Shown: positions 1-8,577, counted from the first letter of the stretch. The stretch is 64,000 nt of DNA from Acidobacteriaceae bacterium (GCA_003132405.1 PKXQ01000109.1:1-64000); one strand, 5' to 3'. The notes: generated by a model from the letters alone, not told the origin. Numbers and translations: made by a program.

Positions 1-79
1 CAGAGACGCGATTTATCGCCAACCACCTCAGGGTTTCCGGTTTTTCGACCGTCCGGGAGATGGAAATGGGTAGCCGAGT

Positions 80-1609
80 TTAGAGATCGGGACTCGGCGT
101 TGCAGCCTCGTTTGTATTACCGTTGGGCAAGCGCAAGAGTCCCAATGCGGCCATCACGTTCACGCCGTTCGTGCGAGTTAGCACACCCGGACGCATCCGA
201 TAGTCAAATCGCATCTCGCCGTTCTGATAGTATTCTTCAAAATGCACATTGATTGCCCGGTCGTCGAGAGCTTTGACCACCTCAGTAACAGCTAGATCGT
301 GGGTCGTTACAAGGCCGATCGCGCCCTTTGCGGCCAATTGTTCAATTACCGCTCTTGCCCCAACCAAGCGGTCAGCCGAATTTGTCCCGCCAAGCATCTC
401 GTCCAGTAAAAAGAGGACGTTGTTCGTGCGCGATAGATTGAGTATCCACTTCAGCCGCTCCACCTCGGCCTGGAATCGCGATTTTCCCAGCAACAGGGAG
501 TCATGAACAGAAATCGAGCACCCGATCTGCAATGGCGAGATCTGGAGTCGAGCGGCGCGCACCGGAGCCCCTGCCAATGCCAACACGGAGTTCAAGCCGA
601 CCGCACGCAGCAGAGTGCTCTTGCCTGCCATGTTTGAACCGCTCACCATGATCAACTGTGTCGTTTGACCATCAAGCTGCAGATCGCATCTCACGCAGGT
701 TTGCCGATCGAGTAATGGGTGGCCCAGTGCCTCGGCATGAAATAGCGGAGACGACTGGGGATTCAGGATGGCAAAAGTATGGTCTGGGTTTTCGTAGCAA
801 TACCGAGCCAAACAGAGCAATGCTTCAAACTCGCCGAGCGAATCCAACCATCTGGCCAATCCTTCCCGGTTTTGCCGTCGCCAACGTTCGATAAGAATTG
901 CAAGATTCGTTCCCCAAAGAAGCGGCGAGGCAAGCAGCGCAAAGTATTCAATTTGTCGAAAATTCAGAAGCCAAGCCCACAGGCGCAATCGTCGAATCTG
1001 TTTCGAGGGACGACCCGGCAAGCCCGTAAGGCGCAACTGCAGCGCCTTAAGCAAAGGACACTGGAAATTTTCCGCCTCGATGCGTTCCAACAACGGAGCA
1101 AGCAGCGAAAGCTCGAATGAAGGAAGGACAAGGTTAGCGGCTGTCAGCCTCGTTTTCTTTAGAAGTACAGCCGCGAGCATTACTTCCAGCCCGACTAAGA
1201 CGCCAATAGCCCAAAGCCAGCCACGAGTATAGGCCCCGATAGAAACAAATCCTGACAGGCCGATCAGGCAAATTGGGAGAAGGATCGCGAGCGTCTGCGC
1301 ATAAGGCGGAAAACTAATGACAGGACCACTTGCCCAGTCCCGAGCCGATGCACCCGACGCACCGGCCTGATCGAATGCACCTCCGTCTACAGACGCCCAG
1401 TCCTCTCGAAGGTCGAGCTGATCACGAAGTTCAGCAACCGCTCGCTGCCGCTCAGCGATCTCAGCGCACTCCGCCGGATTGAGCAACCATTTCGCCAGGA
1501 TAGCCCCACCGATGCCTGTGCGAGCCGTACAAAGCAGTTCGAAAAGAGATCCAGTGCCAAATAAATCCAGATCGGAAGCGTAGGGATGGCTCTCGGGCCG
1601 GAATTCCAA
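80..1609 (-). pseudogene. MutS-family ATPase, C-terminal part of an amber-split gene
   Basis: This is the large C-terminal part of a membrane-associated MutS-family (MutS domain V) protein. The Walker A region reads GSNMAGKSTLL and the Walker B/D-loop reads LFLLDEMLGGTNSADR, followed by the TTHD switch His. Several hydrophobic stretches precede the ATPase domain, as in MutS-like proteins without the mismatch-recognition domain. The reading frame continues upstream without a shift: seven codons separate its first possible start (TTG, 1607-1609) from an amber codon at 1631-1633, beyond which the N-terminal part lies in the same frame. The protein start (EFRPESHPYASDLDLFG) is an internal motif of the family, so it is not a natural N-terminus. 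Expected intact length is about 630 residues. It may be a pseudogene, a readthrough gene or a sequencing error. Confidence 0.75.
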
Positions 1610-1630
1610 ACCGCCAAACCCACGTCCTTG

Positions 1631-1984
1631 CTACTGGTGGTGCAAGCGTCCCACCCCGAGCTCGTAAAAACTTACGATCCATCGCATGCGGCTATGGAGG
1701 CGTGCATTCTTCGTAAGCGATTGGAAGATGGACAGAGCGACGACCAAAGGTAGCAGAATCCAAAGCGCAGAAACCGAGTGCAGCGAAAGCGCTGCCCAAG
1801 CCACAACGATACCAGCCAGAGCGGCCGTAATCAGATACGTCCACAGGCGCTGGTGCAGTTCCCTGATGCCCGCAAGCCGCCGTTGCATTTCGGCCAAACG
1901 GCGGGTGTATTCACCGTTTGGGATTTCCTGCGCTGTGTTAGTCAGGGCTTCGCGTCCCGCGAATTCAGAAGTACTCATGTCCAC
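1631..1984 (-). pseudogene. MutS-family ATPase, N-terminal part ending in an amber codon
   Basis: The N-terminal 117 residues carry a coiled-coil-like start (YTRRLAEMQRRLAGIRELHQRL) and two membrane segments, then RMRWIVSFYELGVGRL, the motif that normally leads into the MutS-like body. Translation stops at TAG (1631-1633), exactly where relatives carry a Trp in a W-x-G-x-G-x-x-G-x-x-F pattern. The downstream residues QGRGFGGLEF fit that pattern when TAG is read as TGG. A single G-to-A change therefore explains the interruption. The same strand and frame continue into the ATPase part at 80-1609. Confidence 0.7.
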
Positions 1985-2078
1985 ACCGTCTCTCCAGGCC
2001 GGGGAGCCTGATTTTGTGTAACTAGAAAAGCAGCAGGCAGCGCCGTGCGCATCCGGCGTGCGCTCAGATCAAGAGGGG

Positions 2079-2489
2079 CTACAACGAGAGAGTGGGCGGG
2101 GGACGCTGAAAGAGCAGAGAAAGACTTGGTTCATTTGGAACGCCGATAGCCGCCTGCGATCGCTCTGTCCATCGCCGATCAACGCGCAACGAAAAAAAAG
2201 ACACTGGAAGCGCACGGAGAGAGGCGATTACGAATCTGCAGATATTTGCTGAGTGAACAACGACAAATGCAAGGAGGCAGGAAAGCACGACGAAAGCAAT
2301 TAGCTTGAAGAGACCAACAATAAGAAGTGGACGAAGATCTAGTACAAACAAACCAAAAAGACAGTAAGCGGCGTTAAAGAACGCTTGGATATGGCGATAG
2401 AGGCCCATGCGTGTCTCGCAGCAACAAGTATACAGCTGTCGACTCCCAGCGCCCTGTAGCCTCACCGACGCGTAACATCGCATTAGCAC
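2079..2489 (-). CDS. Possible small membrane protein (weak)
   Basis: An open frame of 136 codons with two hydrophobic segments (around residues 35-75). I recognise no family. Its first codons lie inside a copy of the 33-nt repeat (2470-2502), and the C-terminal third is basic and low in hydrophobicity. No clear ribosome binding site is seen. It could be a decayed paralogue of the neighbouring membrane protein at 2562-2915 or a chance ORF. If it is not real, 1985-2561 holds only the repeat copy. Confidence 0.25.
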   Translation of the reverse strand: MLMRCYASVRLQGAGSRQLYTCCCETRMGLYRHIQAFFNAAYCLFGLFVLDLRPLLIVGLFKLIAFVVLSCLLAFVVVHSANICRFVIASLRALPVSFFSLRVDRRWTERSQAAIGVPNEPSLSLLFQRPPPTLSL

Positions 2490-2502
2490 TCATTGACCCT
2501 GC
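2470..2502 (+). repeat. 33-nt dispersed repeat, copy A
   Basis: A 33-nt unit beginning GCGTAACATCGC and ending ATTGACCCTGC. It recurs at 2958-2990 and 4347-4379 in the same orientation with a few mismatches. The three copies bracket the membrane ORF (2562-2915) and the kelch gene (3205-4323). Confidence 0.7.
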
Positions 2503-2561
2503 AGTCAAAACGCGCAATCGCCCGATAGGGTTCACTGGCATCGCGTGGGCCTGTTCCTATT

Positions 2562-2915
2562 TCAGCGCCGATTAAAGTGCTCAAGAACGATCCACGTGCA
2601 AACCATTGCAATGCCAGACGCGAGGACAAAGGCCCACCCCACGATCCGCACGCGGACAGCGAATCTATTTCGTCGATAAGTAACAATCAAGCCCGCAATC
2701 CAGCAGAAAGGGCTGATGACTGCAAGCAGAACCGGGGCAGCCACAACCGATGCGGAAACCAGAGAGCGGGCCGAGTGCGGAGCGAGTTTGATTGTGAGGA
2801 CTAGCGCAGCGCAATACGCCGTTATTCCCCAGCAGGGGATGCAGAGCAGCAGAGCCGTCAGCGGAAGGAAAACGCTCTTGCGATCTGCGCCAATACTTGT
2901 TGAACTGTCGGCCAC
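2562..2915 (-). CDS. Hypothetical membrane protein (3 TM)
   Basis: A 117-residue protein with three predicted membrane segments (about residues 16-40, 52-78 and 90-110) separated by short basic loops (YRRNRFAVRVR). No family is recognised. The polar N-terminus (MADSSTSIGADRKSV) followed by a long hydrophobic span is typical of small acidobacterial membrane proteins. It lies alone between repeat copies A and B, divergent from the kelch gene. Confidence 0.5.
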   Translation of the reverse strand: MADSSTSIGADRKSVFLPLTALLLCIPCWGITAYCAALVLTIKLAPHSARSLVSASVVAAPVLLAVISPFCWIAGLIVTYRRNRFAVRVRIVGWAFVLASGIAMVCTWIVLEHFNRR

Positions 2916-2957
2916 TCGGGCGATTGTATCTCAATCAATTCACGAGGACCCTTGTTG

Positions 2958-2990
2958 GCGTAACATCCCGATTTCACTCATCGACCCAGC
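2958..2990 (+). repeat. 33-nt dispersed repeat, copy B
   Basis: Second copy of the 33-nt unit, more diverged (CCCGATTTCACTCATCGACC in the middle). It sits upstream of the membrane ORF and upstream of the kelch gene. Confidence 0.6.
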
Positions 2991-3204
2991 AAAAGGCGAA
3001 ACAAAGGCGCAAGCTTGTGCTAACGCCTGTGTTACAACAATGAAGAGCTTTTTCTTTTTGCGCAACCATCTTGAGGACCTTGGATATTTGGAAGCTCTTA
3101 CTGCAGCGCCTGTTTCCTTTCGCCAGACGGAACATTAGAATGTTCGTCGGATTACCAGCTTACCTTTGACCCGGAGGTACGTCTTATTTTTCAACGAGGA
3201 TGCC

Positions 3205-4323
3205 ATGAACCGGTCCCGCCTGTTGCTCGTTGCTTGTATCGCTTTCAGTTTCACCATCAGTTTTGCGGTCGCGGATGCAGCATTTCGTGCGGCTGCATCG
3301 CGCGTGGAGACGGTCACGCCCGCCGCGCCGATGCTCCAACCACGCTCGGGACAGACCGCCACTCTCCTTCCCGACGGGAAAGTTCTCATTGCTGGTGGCA
3401 TGCGCCGTAACCAGGATTTCTTCAGGTCTGCCGAGCTCTATGATCCTGCGACCGGCAAGTTTCAGCCAACCGGAGAGATGACCGAGCGGCGTGTGGGACA
3501 TATCGCGGTGCTGCTGCGGTCGGGAAAGGTTCTGATCGCCGGAGGTTGGGTGGGCCACGGTACAACTGACTCCGCCGAGCTGTACGATCCGGCGACGCGG
3601 AAGTTCACAGCGACAGCAAAGCTGACGGCTCGGCGCGGCGAACCCCGCGCGACCATGCTGGCCAATGGCGACGTGCTCATTACGGGAGGAGACGATCACG
3701 ACGGGGCGGACGGGCATTTAGCCTCGGCTGAAGTCTTCCGCGCGGCGACCCTGTCGTTCCAGGCAACTGGGGCGATGCATCATGCCCACGAGGCGCACAC
3801 AGCGACATTGCTCAACGACGGGAAGGTGCTGATCGCTGGAGGCAAAGGCGAAAGTTTGACCGCAAGGGCCGAGCTTTACGATCCGAAGACTGGAACATTC
3901 AGTGAGACCGGCAGTTTGGTCACGGCGCGCTATAAGCACACGGCGGGGCTACTCGCGGATGGTCGTGTGCTCATCGCGGGAGGATCCGACGAGCGTGACT
4001 GGAGCGGGAATCTGAACAGTGCGGAAGTCTACGATCCGCGCACGGGGAAGTTCTTACTGACACCCTCAATGAATGACAGCCGCTTTAAGTTGCCGGAAGA
4101 AGCAGTGCAGTTGCAGGATGGAAAACTGCTCGTTGCTGGTGGAAGCAGAGAAGTAGAAATCTTCGATCCGGCAAGCGGGAGGTTTCTCGTGGTGTTGGGC
4201 CAGATGAATGACAAGTGGCACTACATGACTGAAACAAGGCTCCGCGACGGCAGCGTATTGCTGGCGGGCGGATATCCGAACAGCGATCAGGCAACAGCGC
4301 AGACCTGGATCTACCGGCCGTAA
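3205..4323 (+). CDS. Exported kelch-repeat protein
   Basis: A 372-residue protein with a Sec-type signal peptide (MNRSRLLLVACIAFSFTISF, cleavage near ADA) followed by about six kelch-type blades. Each blade carries the family signature: LxDGKVLIAGG, then SAELYDPATGKF, then a TGxM turn and an R-x-x-HTATLL lead-in. Such proteins fold as beta-propellers and bind ligands or glycans outside the cytoplasm; no catalytic residues are evident. The start was set at 3205 because the signal peptide begins there; an upstream in-frame ATG at 3166 would add 13 polar residues. It stands alone, followed closely by repeat copy C and a MITE-like element. Its biological role is unknown. Confidence 0.85.
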   Translation: MNRSRLLLVACIAFSFTISFAVADAAFRAAASRVETVTPAAPMLQPRSGQTATLLPDGKVLIAGGMRRNQDFFRSAELYDPATGKFQPTGEMTERRVGHIAVLLRSGKVLIAGGWVGHGTTDSAELYDPATRKFTATAKLTARRGEPRATMLANGDVLITGGDDHDGADGHLASAEVFRAATLSFQATGAMHHAHEAHTATLLNDGKVLIAGGKGESLTARAELYDPKTGTFSETGSLVTARYKHTAGLLADGRVLIAGGSDERDWSGNLNSAEVYDPRTGKFLLTPSMNDSRFKLPEEAVQLQDGKLLVAGGSREVEIFDPASGRFLVVLGQMNDKWHYMTETRLRDGSVLLAGGYPNSDQATAQTWIYRP

Positions 4324-4346
4324 GGAGATCCCTGCGCACATAATTG

Positions 4347-4379
4347 GCGTAACATCGCGTTTACACTCATTGACCCTGC
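4347..4379 (+). repeat. 33-nt dispersed repeat, copy C
   Basis: Third copy, 23 nt after the kelch stop codon. It matches copy A closely (GCGTAACATCGC at the left end, ACTCATTGACCCTGC at the right end). Confidence 0.7.
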
Positions 4380-4403
4380 GCGGGGTTTTGAGTGTAATCG
4401 CCT

Positions 4404-4553
4404 GTGGCTGTTAAAAAACTCGCGTTTCGTCCCTAACAACCGAAATTTGGGGGATAGAAAATGTCTGGGCGACCCGAGAGAATCGATTGTGGGGCTTCCT
4501 GACGCAATTTTATTTTTGCGAATTTCGTGGGAAGGAGTTTTTCAACAGCCCAC
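4404..4553. mobile_element. MITE-like element, 150 bp
   Basis: The left end reads GTGGCTGTTAAAAAACTC and the right end, on the opposite strand, GTGGGCTGTTGAAAAACTC. These are terminal inverted repeats of 18-19 nt with one gap and one mismatch. The ends are flanked by GCCT on both sides (4400-4403 and 4554-4557), a possible target duplication. GGCTGTTGAAAAACTC-type ends are common for insertion sequences. The 110-bp interior has no ORF, so this would be a non-autonomous derivative. The parent element is not in the window. Confidence 0.6.
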
Positions 4554-4695
4554 GCCTGATTGCAACAGTCAGCTTAAATTCAGTCCGCTTTTAATTGTTT
4601 CACCTGCCTTCCTACCATAAGGGCAGTGCGCAGTAGGTACACTTCTTGGCGCGCACGACTCGGCACGGCTCAAGCATGCCCGAACTGTTCTCCAC

Positions 4696-5094
4696 AAGTC
4701 GGAGGGCCCGAACGCGGTGACCGGCGGAAAGAAGCCCGGCAATAAAGGGATATTTTGTCGAGCCGACCGTGCTCGTAAATACGAAAGACGACATGCGTGA
4801 AGAAATCTTCGGTCCGGTGGTGGCGGCAACGCCATTCGATGATCCAGAGGAACTCACTCCGCGCGCCAATGACAAAGTTTACGGTCTCGCGGCGGGAATC
4901 TGGACCAAGGGATATTTCCAAGGCGCACCGCCTCGCAGCTGCTCTGCGTGCCGGAACCATCTGGATCAACTGTTACAACATATTCGACGGGCTCTGCCCT
5001 TTGGCGGTTACAAACAATCCGCTGGGGACGCGAAATGAGCAAAGATGTTCTCAGTCTCTACATGCAGACGAAAGCAGTGTGCGCTCGGATTTAA
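4696..5094 (+). pseudogene. Aldehyde dehydrogenase relic (C-terminal third)
   Basis: Fragments in two or more frames together read as the C-terminal end of an NAD(P)-dependent aldehyde dehydrogenase: [50 protein letters not shown], then in another frame [20 protein letters not shown], followed by LPFGGYKQS in the first frame, and a final LYMQTKAV before a stop at 5092-5094. At least three frame changes are needed (one within the AATAAAGGG run near 4740, others near 4915 and 4985-5030). The N-terminal two thirds with the catalytic Cys are absent. Clearly non-functional, and a sign of decay or recombination in this stretch. Confidence 0.75.
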
Positions 5095-5106
5095 TTAACA
5101 GGTAAG

Positions 5107-5143
5107 AAATAAAAAGGCGGCACTCGGGTCGCCTTTTTTATTT
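5107..5143 (+). terminator. Bidirectional intrinsic terminator
   Basis: A near-perfect stem of 13 bp (AAATAAAAAGGCG against CGCCTTTTTTATTT, one bulge) closes a 10-nt loop and gives a T-run on the plus strand and an equivalent run on the minus strand. It lies just after the aldehyde dehydrogenase relic and insulates the following regulator-oxalate operon. Confidence 0.8.
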
Positions 5144-5334
5144 CGTGAGGTCTTCTGTGGACGGAGATTTCAGGCCTTCGCCGGAACTATGCACTTACCG
5201 CTCCGGCTTCTGCGGCGCTCGCCTTGCGTTGCGCGTGCCGGATCCCGGATTGATAGGGTGGGTTGACGGTCACCTTGACCAGTGACGTTCGTCCTTGCGC
5301 CATTTTTCGCGGCGGTCTGAAATGAAGACGTAAA

Positions 5335-5352
5335 TGGTCGGTCGTCAGACCA
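5335..5352. promoter_or_regulatory. Candidate GntR operator (inverted repeat)
   Basis: TGGTC and GACCA are separated by 8 nt immediately before the GntR start codon (5359). Within this, GGTC-N4-GACC is a perfect inverted repeat. FadR-subfamily regulators bind short inverted repeats of TGGTC/GACCA type, so autoregulation of the regulator-oxalate operon is plausible. The match is inferred from position and symmetry only. Confidence 0.45.
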
Positions 5353-5358
5353 ATTGCC

Positions 5359-6072
5359 ATGACAGCCACCGCAGCACCTGCGCGAGTCGAGTTTGAAGCG
5401 ATTCCCAGAAATAAGGTTTACCAGGAGGTCGCCAAGCGGCTGGAGCGCCATATTGCGGAAGAGCTGAAGCCGGGTGACCGGCTCCCATCGGAACGTGAGC
5501 TGGTTAGGATGCTCTGCGTGAGCCGCGGGTCCGTGCGGGACGCGATTCGGACATTGGAAGTGATGGGTCTGCTTGAGCCACGCCAGGGCATCGGCACCGT
5601 GGTTTGCATTCCCGGCTCCGGGCCAGCCAGTCCCTTGACGAGCGCGCTCCGGGAAAAACGCAAGATGATTGCCGAACTGCTCGACGTGCGCAAGATGCTC
5701 GAGCCACCCCTGGCCGGGCGTGCCGCTCTGCACGCCTCTTCCGATGAGATCTCCGACATGCAGGACATTCTTCTACGCCAGGAGGCGAAGCAGAGCCAGG
5801 GTGATCTCGGAATTGAAGAAGACTCTGAGTTTCATTACAGCATCGCCCTGGCATCCAGCAACACCGTGGTATTGAAAGTGGTGGATGTGCTGATGGACTT
5901 GTTGAGGGAGACTCGGGAGCGTTCTTTGCAGGGAGAAGGGCGGCAAGCAAAGTCGCTCGCCGCGCACCATCGAATTCTCTCGGCCGTGAAGCGAGGCGAC
6001 GCCGCAGCCGCCGAGGCTGCCATGCGCCGGCATTTGCAGGAGATTGAAAACATAGTTCTGAAGAAGCTCTGA
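5359..6072 (+). CDS. GntR-family regulator, FadR/FCD subfamily
   Basis: A 237-residue transcription factor. Residues about 18-85 form the winged helix of the GntR family (KVYQEVAKRLERHI, LKPGDRLPSERELVRMLCVS, VRDAIRTLEVMGLL, GIGTVV). The C-terminal FCD domain is all-helical, with the metal/ligand-type pattern E-x-D-x-x-F-H (EEDSEFHYSIA) and a terminal H in AAMRRHLQEI. FCD regulators usually sense carboxylates such as lactate, glycolate or dicarboxylates. The gene lies 29 nt upstream of the oxidoreductase gene on the same strand, so it is probably the first gene of the operon and its specific regulator; oxalate or a related acid is the likely effector. Candidate operator at 5335-5352. Confidence 0.88.
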   Translation: MTATAAPARVEFEAIPRNKVYQEVAKRLERHIAEELKPGDRLPSERELVRMLCVSRGSVRDAIRTLEVMGLLEPRQGIGTVVCIPGSGPASPLTSALREKRKMIAELLDVRKMLEPPLAGRAALHASSDEISDMQDILLRQEAKQSQGDLGIEEDSEFHYSIALASSNTVVLKVVDVLMDLLRETRERSLQGEGRQAKSLAAHHRILSAVKRGDAAAAEAAMRRHLQEIENIVLKKL

Positions 6073-6101
6073 AAAAGTTGTAAAGAAATGGAGGTTGCAA
6101 A

Positions 6102-7283
6102 ATGGGCCAGCTATTTGCGGTTGAAGTCGTCTACCGAGGGGTCTTTCAGAAGACCCTGGCCAAGAACATAACCCGCGACATTGTTTTAGCCGCGCATAAC
6201 GAAGGTAAGCTGGGCATTTCCTTCGGCCGTTATGGAGATGCTCCGGAACGCAATGGGATTCCAGCAAAGAGTTTTGCCATCGTCGCTAACGATGAGCAAA
6301 CGCTCGAGGAAGGAATGGCTCAATATGAGCCCAAGCACGTCGATCTCACCGTGGTTCTCGATGACACGCTCTCAAAGGGCGCGGAGTCCTGGGCTTGGTA
6401 CGGCCTGCAGCCGGTTCATCATGCTTTAAAACCGGGCGCCACTCTTATCGTTATTTCTCAGGAGGACGCGCCTGCTCTACTGAAAAATATCCACCGTCGC
6501 GATAAGGCTTACAAACTGGCAATTCTGAAGGGCATCACTAGCTTCTCCGGCATGTGGGTATTCAAGGATGACCACACCGACGTCCGCGTCCTGGGCGCGA
6601 TCGCCAGTGCGCTGCCGCAATTGTTCAGCCTGAATTCGGTCCTGCAATTCATTAACGAAAAGTTGAAGAGCGAACTGAAAGTGATCTCAGCGCGCAATGC
6701 TTTCGATCGCTTTTCGACGGTTGATGTGCCAGCGGGACAAGGCAATCCCGAAGAGCTGTTCAAGTTTGAACTGCCTGGCTGGGATCACATGCGAGATGGC
6801 GTCTCGATTAAAGGTCAGCCGCAGGGCGGGCCCTATGCCGACCCGGTGACTGGAGAAGTTGGCGGCTTCCGGCCAGCGCGCAACGAGCTGTTCAAGAAGT
6901 ACTCTACGCGCAGTATGCGACCGGTGGTGAACTTCTCCACTTGCACGAAATGCACGCTGTGCGGGCTCAACTGTCCGGACGCGTCGTTCGACATCACGCC
7001 TGATGGACACTACGACGCCAATCTCGAGTCGTGCTGCGGCTGTGGCATTTGCGAAGAGGTTTGCCCGGTGAAGGAGTGCGTCACCATGGTGAACGAATCG
7101 GAATTCCACGATAACAAGAGCCAGTGGGAGGCGTTCAGAAAAGATAAAGATGCCTATTTGAACTGGCTGGAAACCACGATTGCGAAGGCTTCTCCGATCG
7201 AGAAACGGTCGCATGGATTCCGTTATCGGGGGCAGTATCAAGAACAGGTCCCCGAAGCCCTGGAAGTTGCTCGCAAAGGCTAG
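6102..7283 (+). CDS. 2-oxoacid:ferredoxin oxidoreductase, fused gamma-delta subunit (oxalate oxidoreductase type)
   Basis: A 393-residue fusion. The N-terminal ~190 residues match the gamma domain of the pyruvate:ferredoxin oxidoreductase (PFOR) superfamily. The C-terminal part is a delta-type ferredoxin with two [4Fe-4S] motifs (CTKCTLCGLNCP and CCGCGICEEVCP). It would pass electrons from the thiamin diphosphate site on the beta subunit to ferredoxin in the cytoplasm. In Moorella thermoacetica, oxalate oxidoreductase is also made from three polypeptides with gamma and delta fused, and this gene order (gamma-delta, alpha, beta) with an OxlT-like carrier next to it fits that enzyme better than PFOR. 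It follows the GntR gene by 29 nt with a GGAGG-like site upstream of the ATG. Substrate assignment is an inference from motifs in the alpha subunit and from context. Confidence 0.85.
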   Translation: MGQLFAVEVVYRGVFQKTLAKNITRDIVLAAHNEGKLGISFGRYGDAPERNGIPAKSFAIVANDEQTLEEGMAQYEPKHVDLTVVLDDTLSKGAESWAWYGLQPVHHALKPGATLIVISQEDAPALLKNIHRRDKAYKLAILKGITSFSGMWVFKDDHTDVRVLGAIASALPQLFSLNSVLQFINEKLKSELKVISARNAFDRFSTVDVPAGQGNPEELFKFELPGWDHMRDGVSIKGQPQGGPYADPVTGEVGGFRPARNELFKKYSTRSMRPVVNFSTCTKCTLCGLNCPDASFDITPDGHYDANLESCCGCGICEEVCPVKECVTMVNESEFHDNKSQWEAFRKDKDAYLNWLETTIAKASPIEKRSHGFRYRGQYQEQVPEALEVARKG

Positions 7284-7335
7284 TGGCCACAGGCGCAAGC
7301 CTGAAGACCTTTCCCTGAAAAACAAGGAGATTGAA

Positions 7336-8577
7336 ATGGCGACACTGACATTACCGGTTGAGGAAAAAAAGAAAAGCAAGATTAATGAGCAGGAAGCCCT
7401 GATCACGGGCGCCGAGGCCATTGCGATTGCCTGCAAACTGGCGAACGTCGACGTGGTCACGGCTTACCCGATTCGGCCGTACGACACGGTGATGCAATAC
7501 ATCAGCCAACTGGTAGCAGACGGCGAGATGGACTGCGAGTACATCGTGGCGGAAGGCGAGCATTCTCAATTCGAAATCGTGAAGCATGCGTCGGTTTGCG
7601 GAGCACGCGTGTTCTGCGGTTCGAGCGGCGTGGGCTGGATGTATGCCATGGAAGCGCTGACCGTCAGTCCGGCTCTGCGCGTGCCCATGGTGTGCATGGT
7701 GGGCAACCGGGCGCTCGACGATCCCGGCGCCTTTGGCGTGGAACATAACGATGCCCTGGCAGTCCGCGACCTGGGCTGGCTGTTGACCTGGGTCGATAGC
7801 GCGCAGGAAGCACTCGACACCGCACTGATCGCCTATCGTGTGGCGGAAGATCGCCGCATTTTTGTTCCTCTGGCGATCAGCTGCGACGGCGCATTTCTCA
7901 CTCACTCGCAAGCGCTGGTTAAGATTCCGGCGGCCGAGTTGGTTAAGAAATTCCTGCCGGCTTACAACCGCGGCGATCTGCTGCTCCATCCCGACAATGT
8001 TATTTCGGTGGCTCCACAGGCCAACGAAGATTGGGTGATGGAGATTCGACGGCAGAATTACAAAGTCACTGAAGTTGCCTGCGACGTGATTCGCGAAGTC
8101 TATGCCGAGTTCGAGCATACGTTCGGACGCAAGTACGGCAATCCGTTCTTCGAAGAATATATGACCGAGGGTGCGGACGTCGTGTTGCTGGGCATGGGAA
8201 CCATGTCAACGCCGGTGAAAGTGGCGGTTCGCAAGCTGCGCGAGGAAGGAAAGAAGGTTGGCTTCGTACGGCTGCGCTGGTTCCGGCCGTTTGCCGGTCC
8301 GGAGATTGCGAAGTGCCTGGAGCGGTTCAAGGCTGTCGGCGTCATCGATCGCGACTTCTCGTTCGGTTCGCCGGACCTGAGTGGCGTGGTGGCGACGGAA
8401 GTTCGCTCCGCCATGTACTCGAGCAGCAGCACCAGACCGCCGGTGATTGGCTTTATCGGTGGACTGGGTGGCCGCGAAATCACCGTGCCCGACGTGGAGA
8501 CGATGACCGATATCGTGTTCCGAGCCGCGAAAGGTAAGGCGCAACCCCTGACGCAATGGTTTGGGCTGCGGGAGTAA
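7336..8577 (+). CDS. 2-oxoacid:ferredoxin oxidoreductase alpha subunit (oxalate oxidoreductase type)
   Basis: A 413-residue alpha subunit: pyrimidine-binding domain, then the domain II type C-terminus (DVVLLGMGTMSTPVKVAVRKLREEGKKVG is the conserved region). The diagnostic site is residues 44-50, YPIRPYD, where pyruvate and related oxidoreductases have YPITPSS/T. The Arg (R47) in place of Thr is, as I recall from the Moorella enzyme structure, the residue that helps hold the second carboxylate of oxalate. Expected reaction: oxalate + oxidised ferredoxin to 2 CO2 + reduced ferredoxin, without coenzyme A. The start at 7336 has AAGGAG upstream; a longer in-frame reading from 7180 overlaps the preceding gene and lacks homology. 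Phenylpyruvate- or other acid-specific paralogues cannot be excluded. Confidence 0.82.
   Translation: MATLTLPVEEKKKSKINEQEALITGAEAIAIACKLANVDVVTAYPIRPYDTVMQYISQLVADGEMDCEYIVAEGEHSQFEIVKHASVCGARVFCGSSGVGWMYAMEALTVSPALRVPMVCMVGNRALDDPGAFGVEHNDALAVRDLGWLLTWVDSAQEALDTALIAYRVAEDRRIFVPLAISCDGAFLTHSQALVKIPAAELVKKFLPAYNRGDLLLHPDNVISVAPQANEDWVMEIRRQNYKVTEVACDVIREVYAEFEHTFGRKYGNPFFEEYMTEGADVVLLGMGTMSTPVKVAVRKLREEGKKVGFVRLRWFRPFAGPEIAKCLERFKAVGVIDRDFSFGSPDLSGVVATEVRSAMYSSSSTRPPVIGFIGGLGGREITVPDVETMTDIVFRAAKGKAQPLTQWFGLRE

Noticed and set aside
4769-5038. Intact short aldehyde dehydrogenase-like gene
   Set aside because: Homology continues in other frames on both sides, and the catalytic part is missing, so this is a relic and not a gene.
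5170-5733. Minus-strand ORF of 187 codons opposite the GntR gene
   Set aside because: Antisense to a clear winged-helix gene and covers the terminator-promoter gap; no domain recognised.
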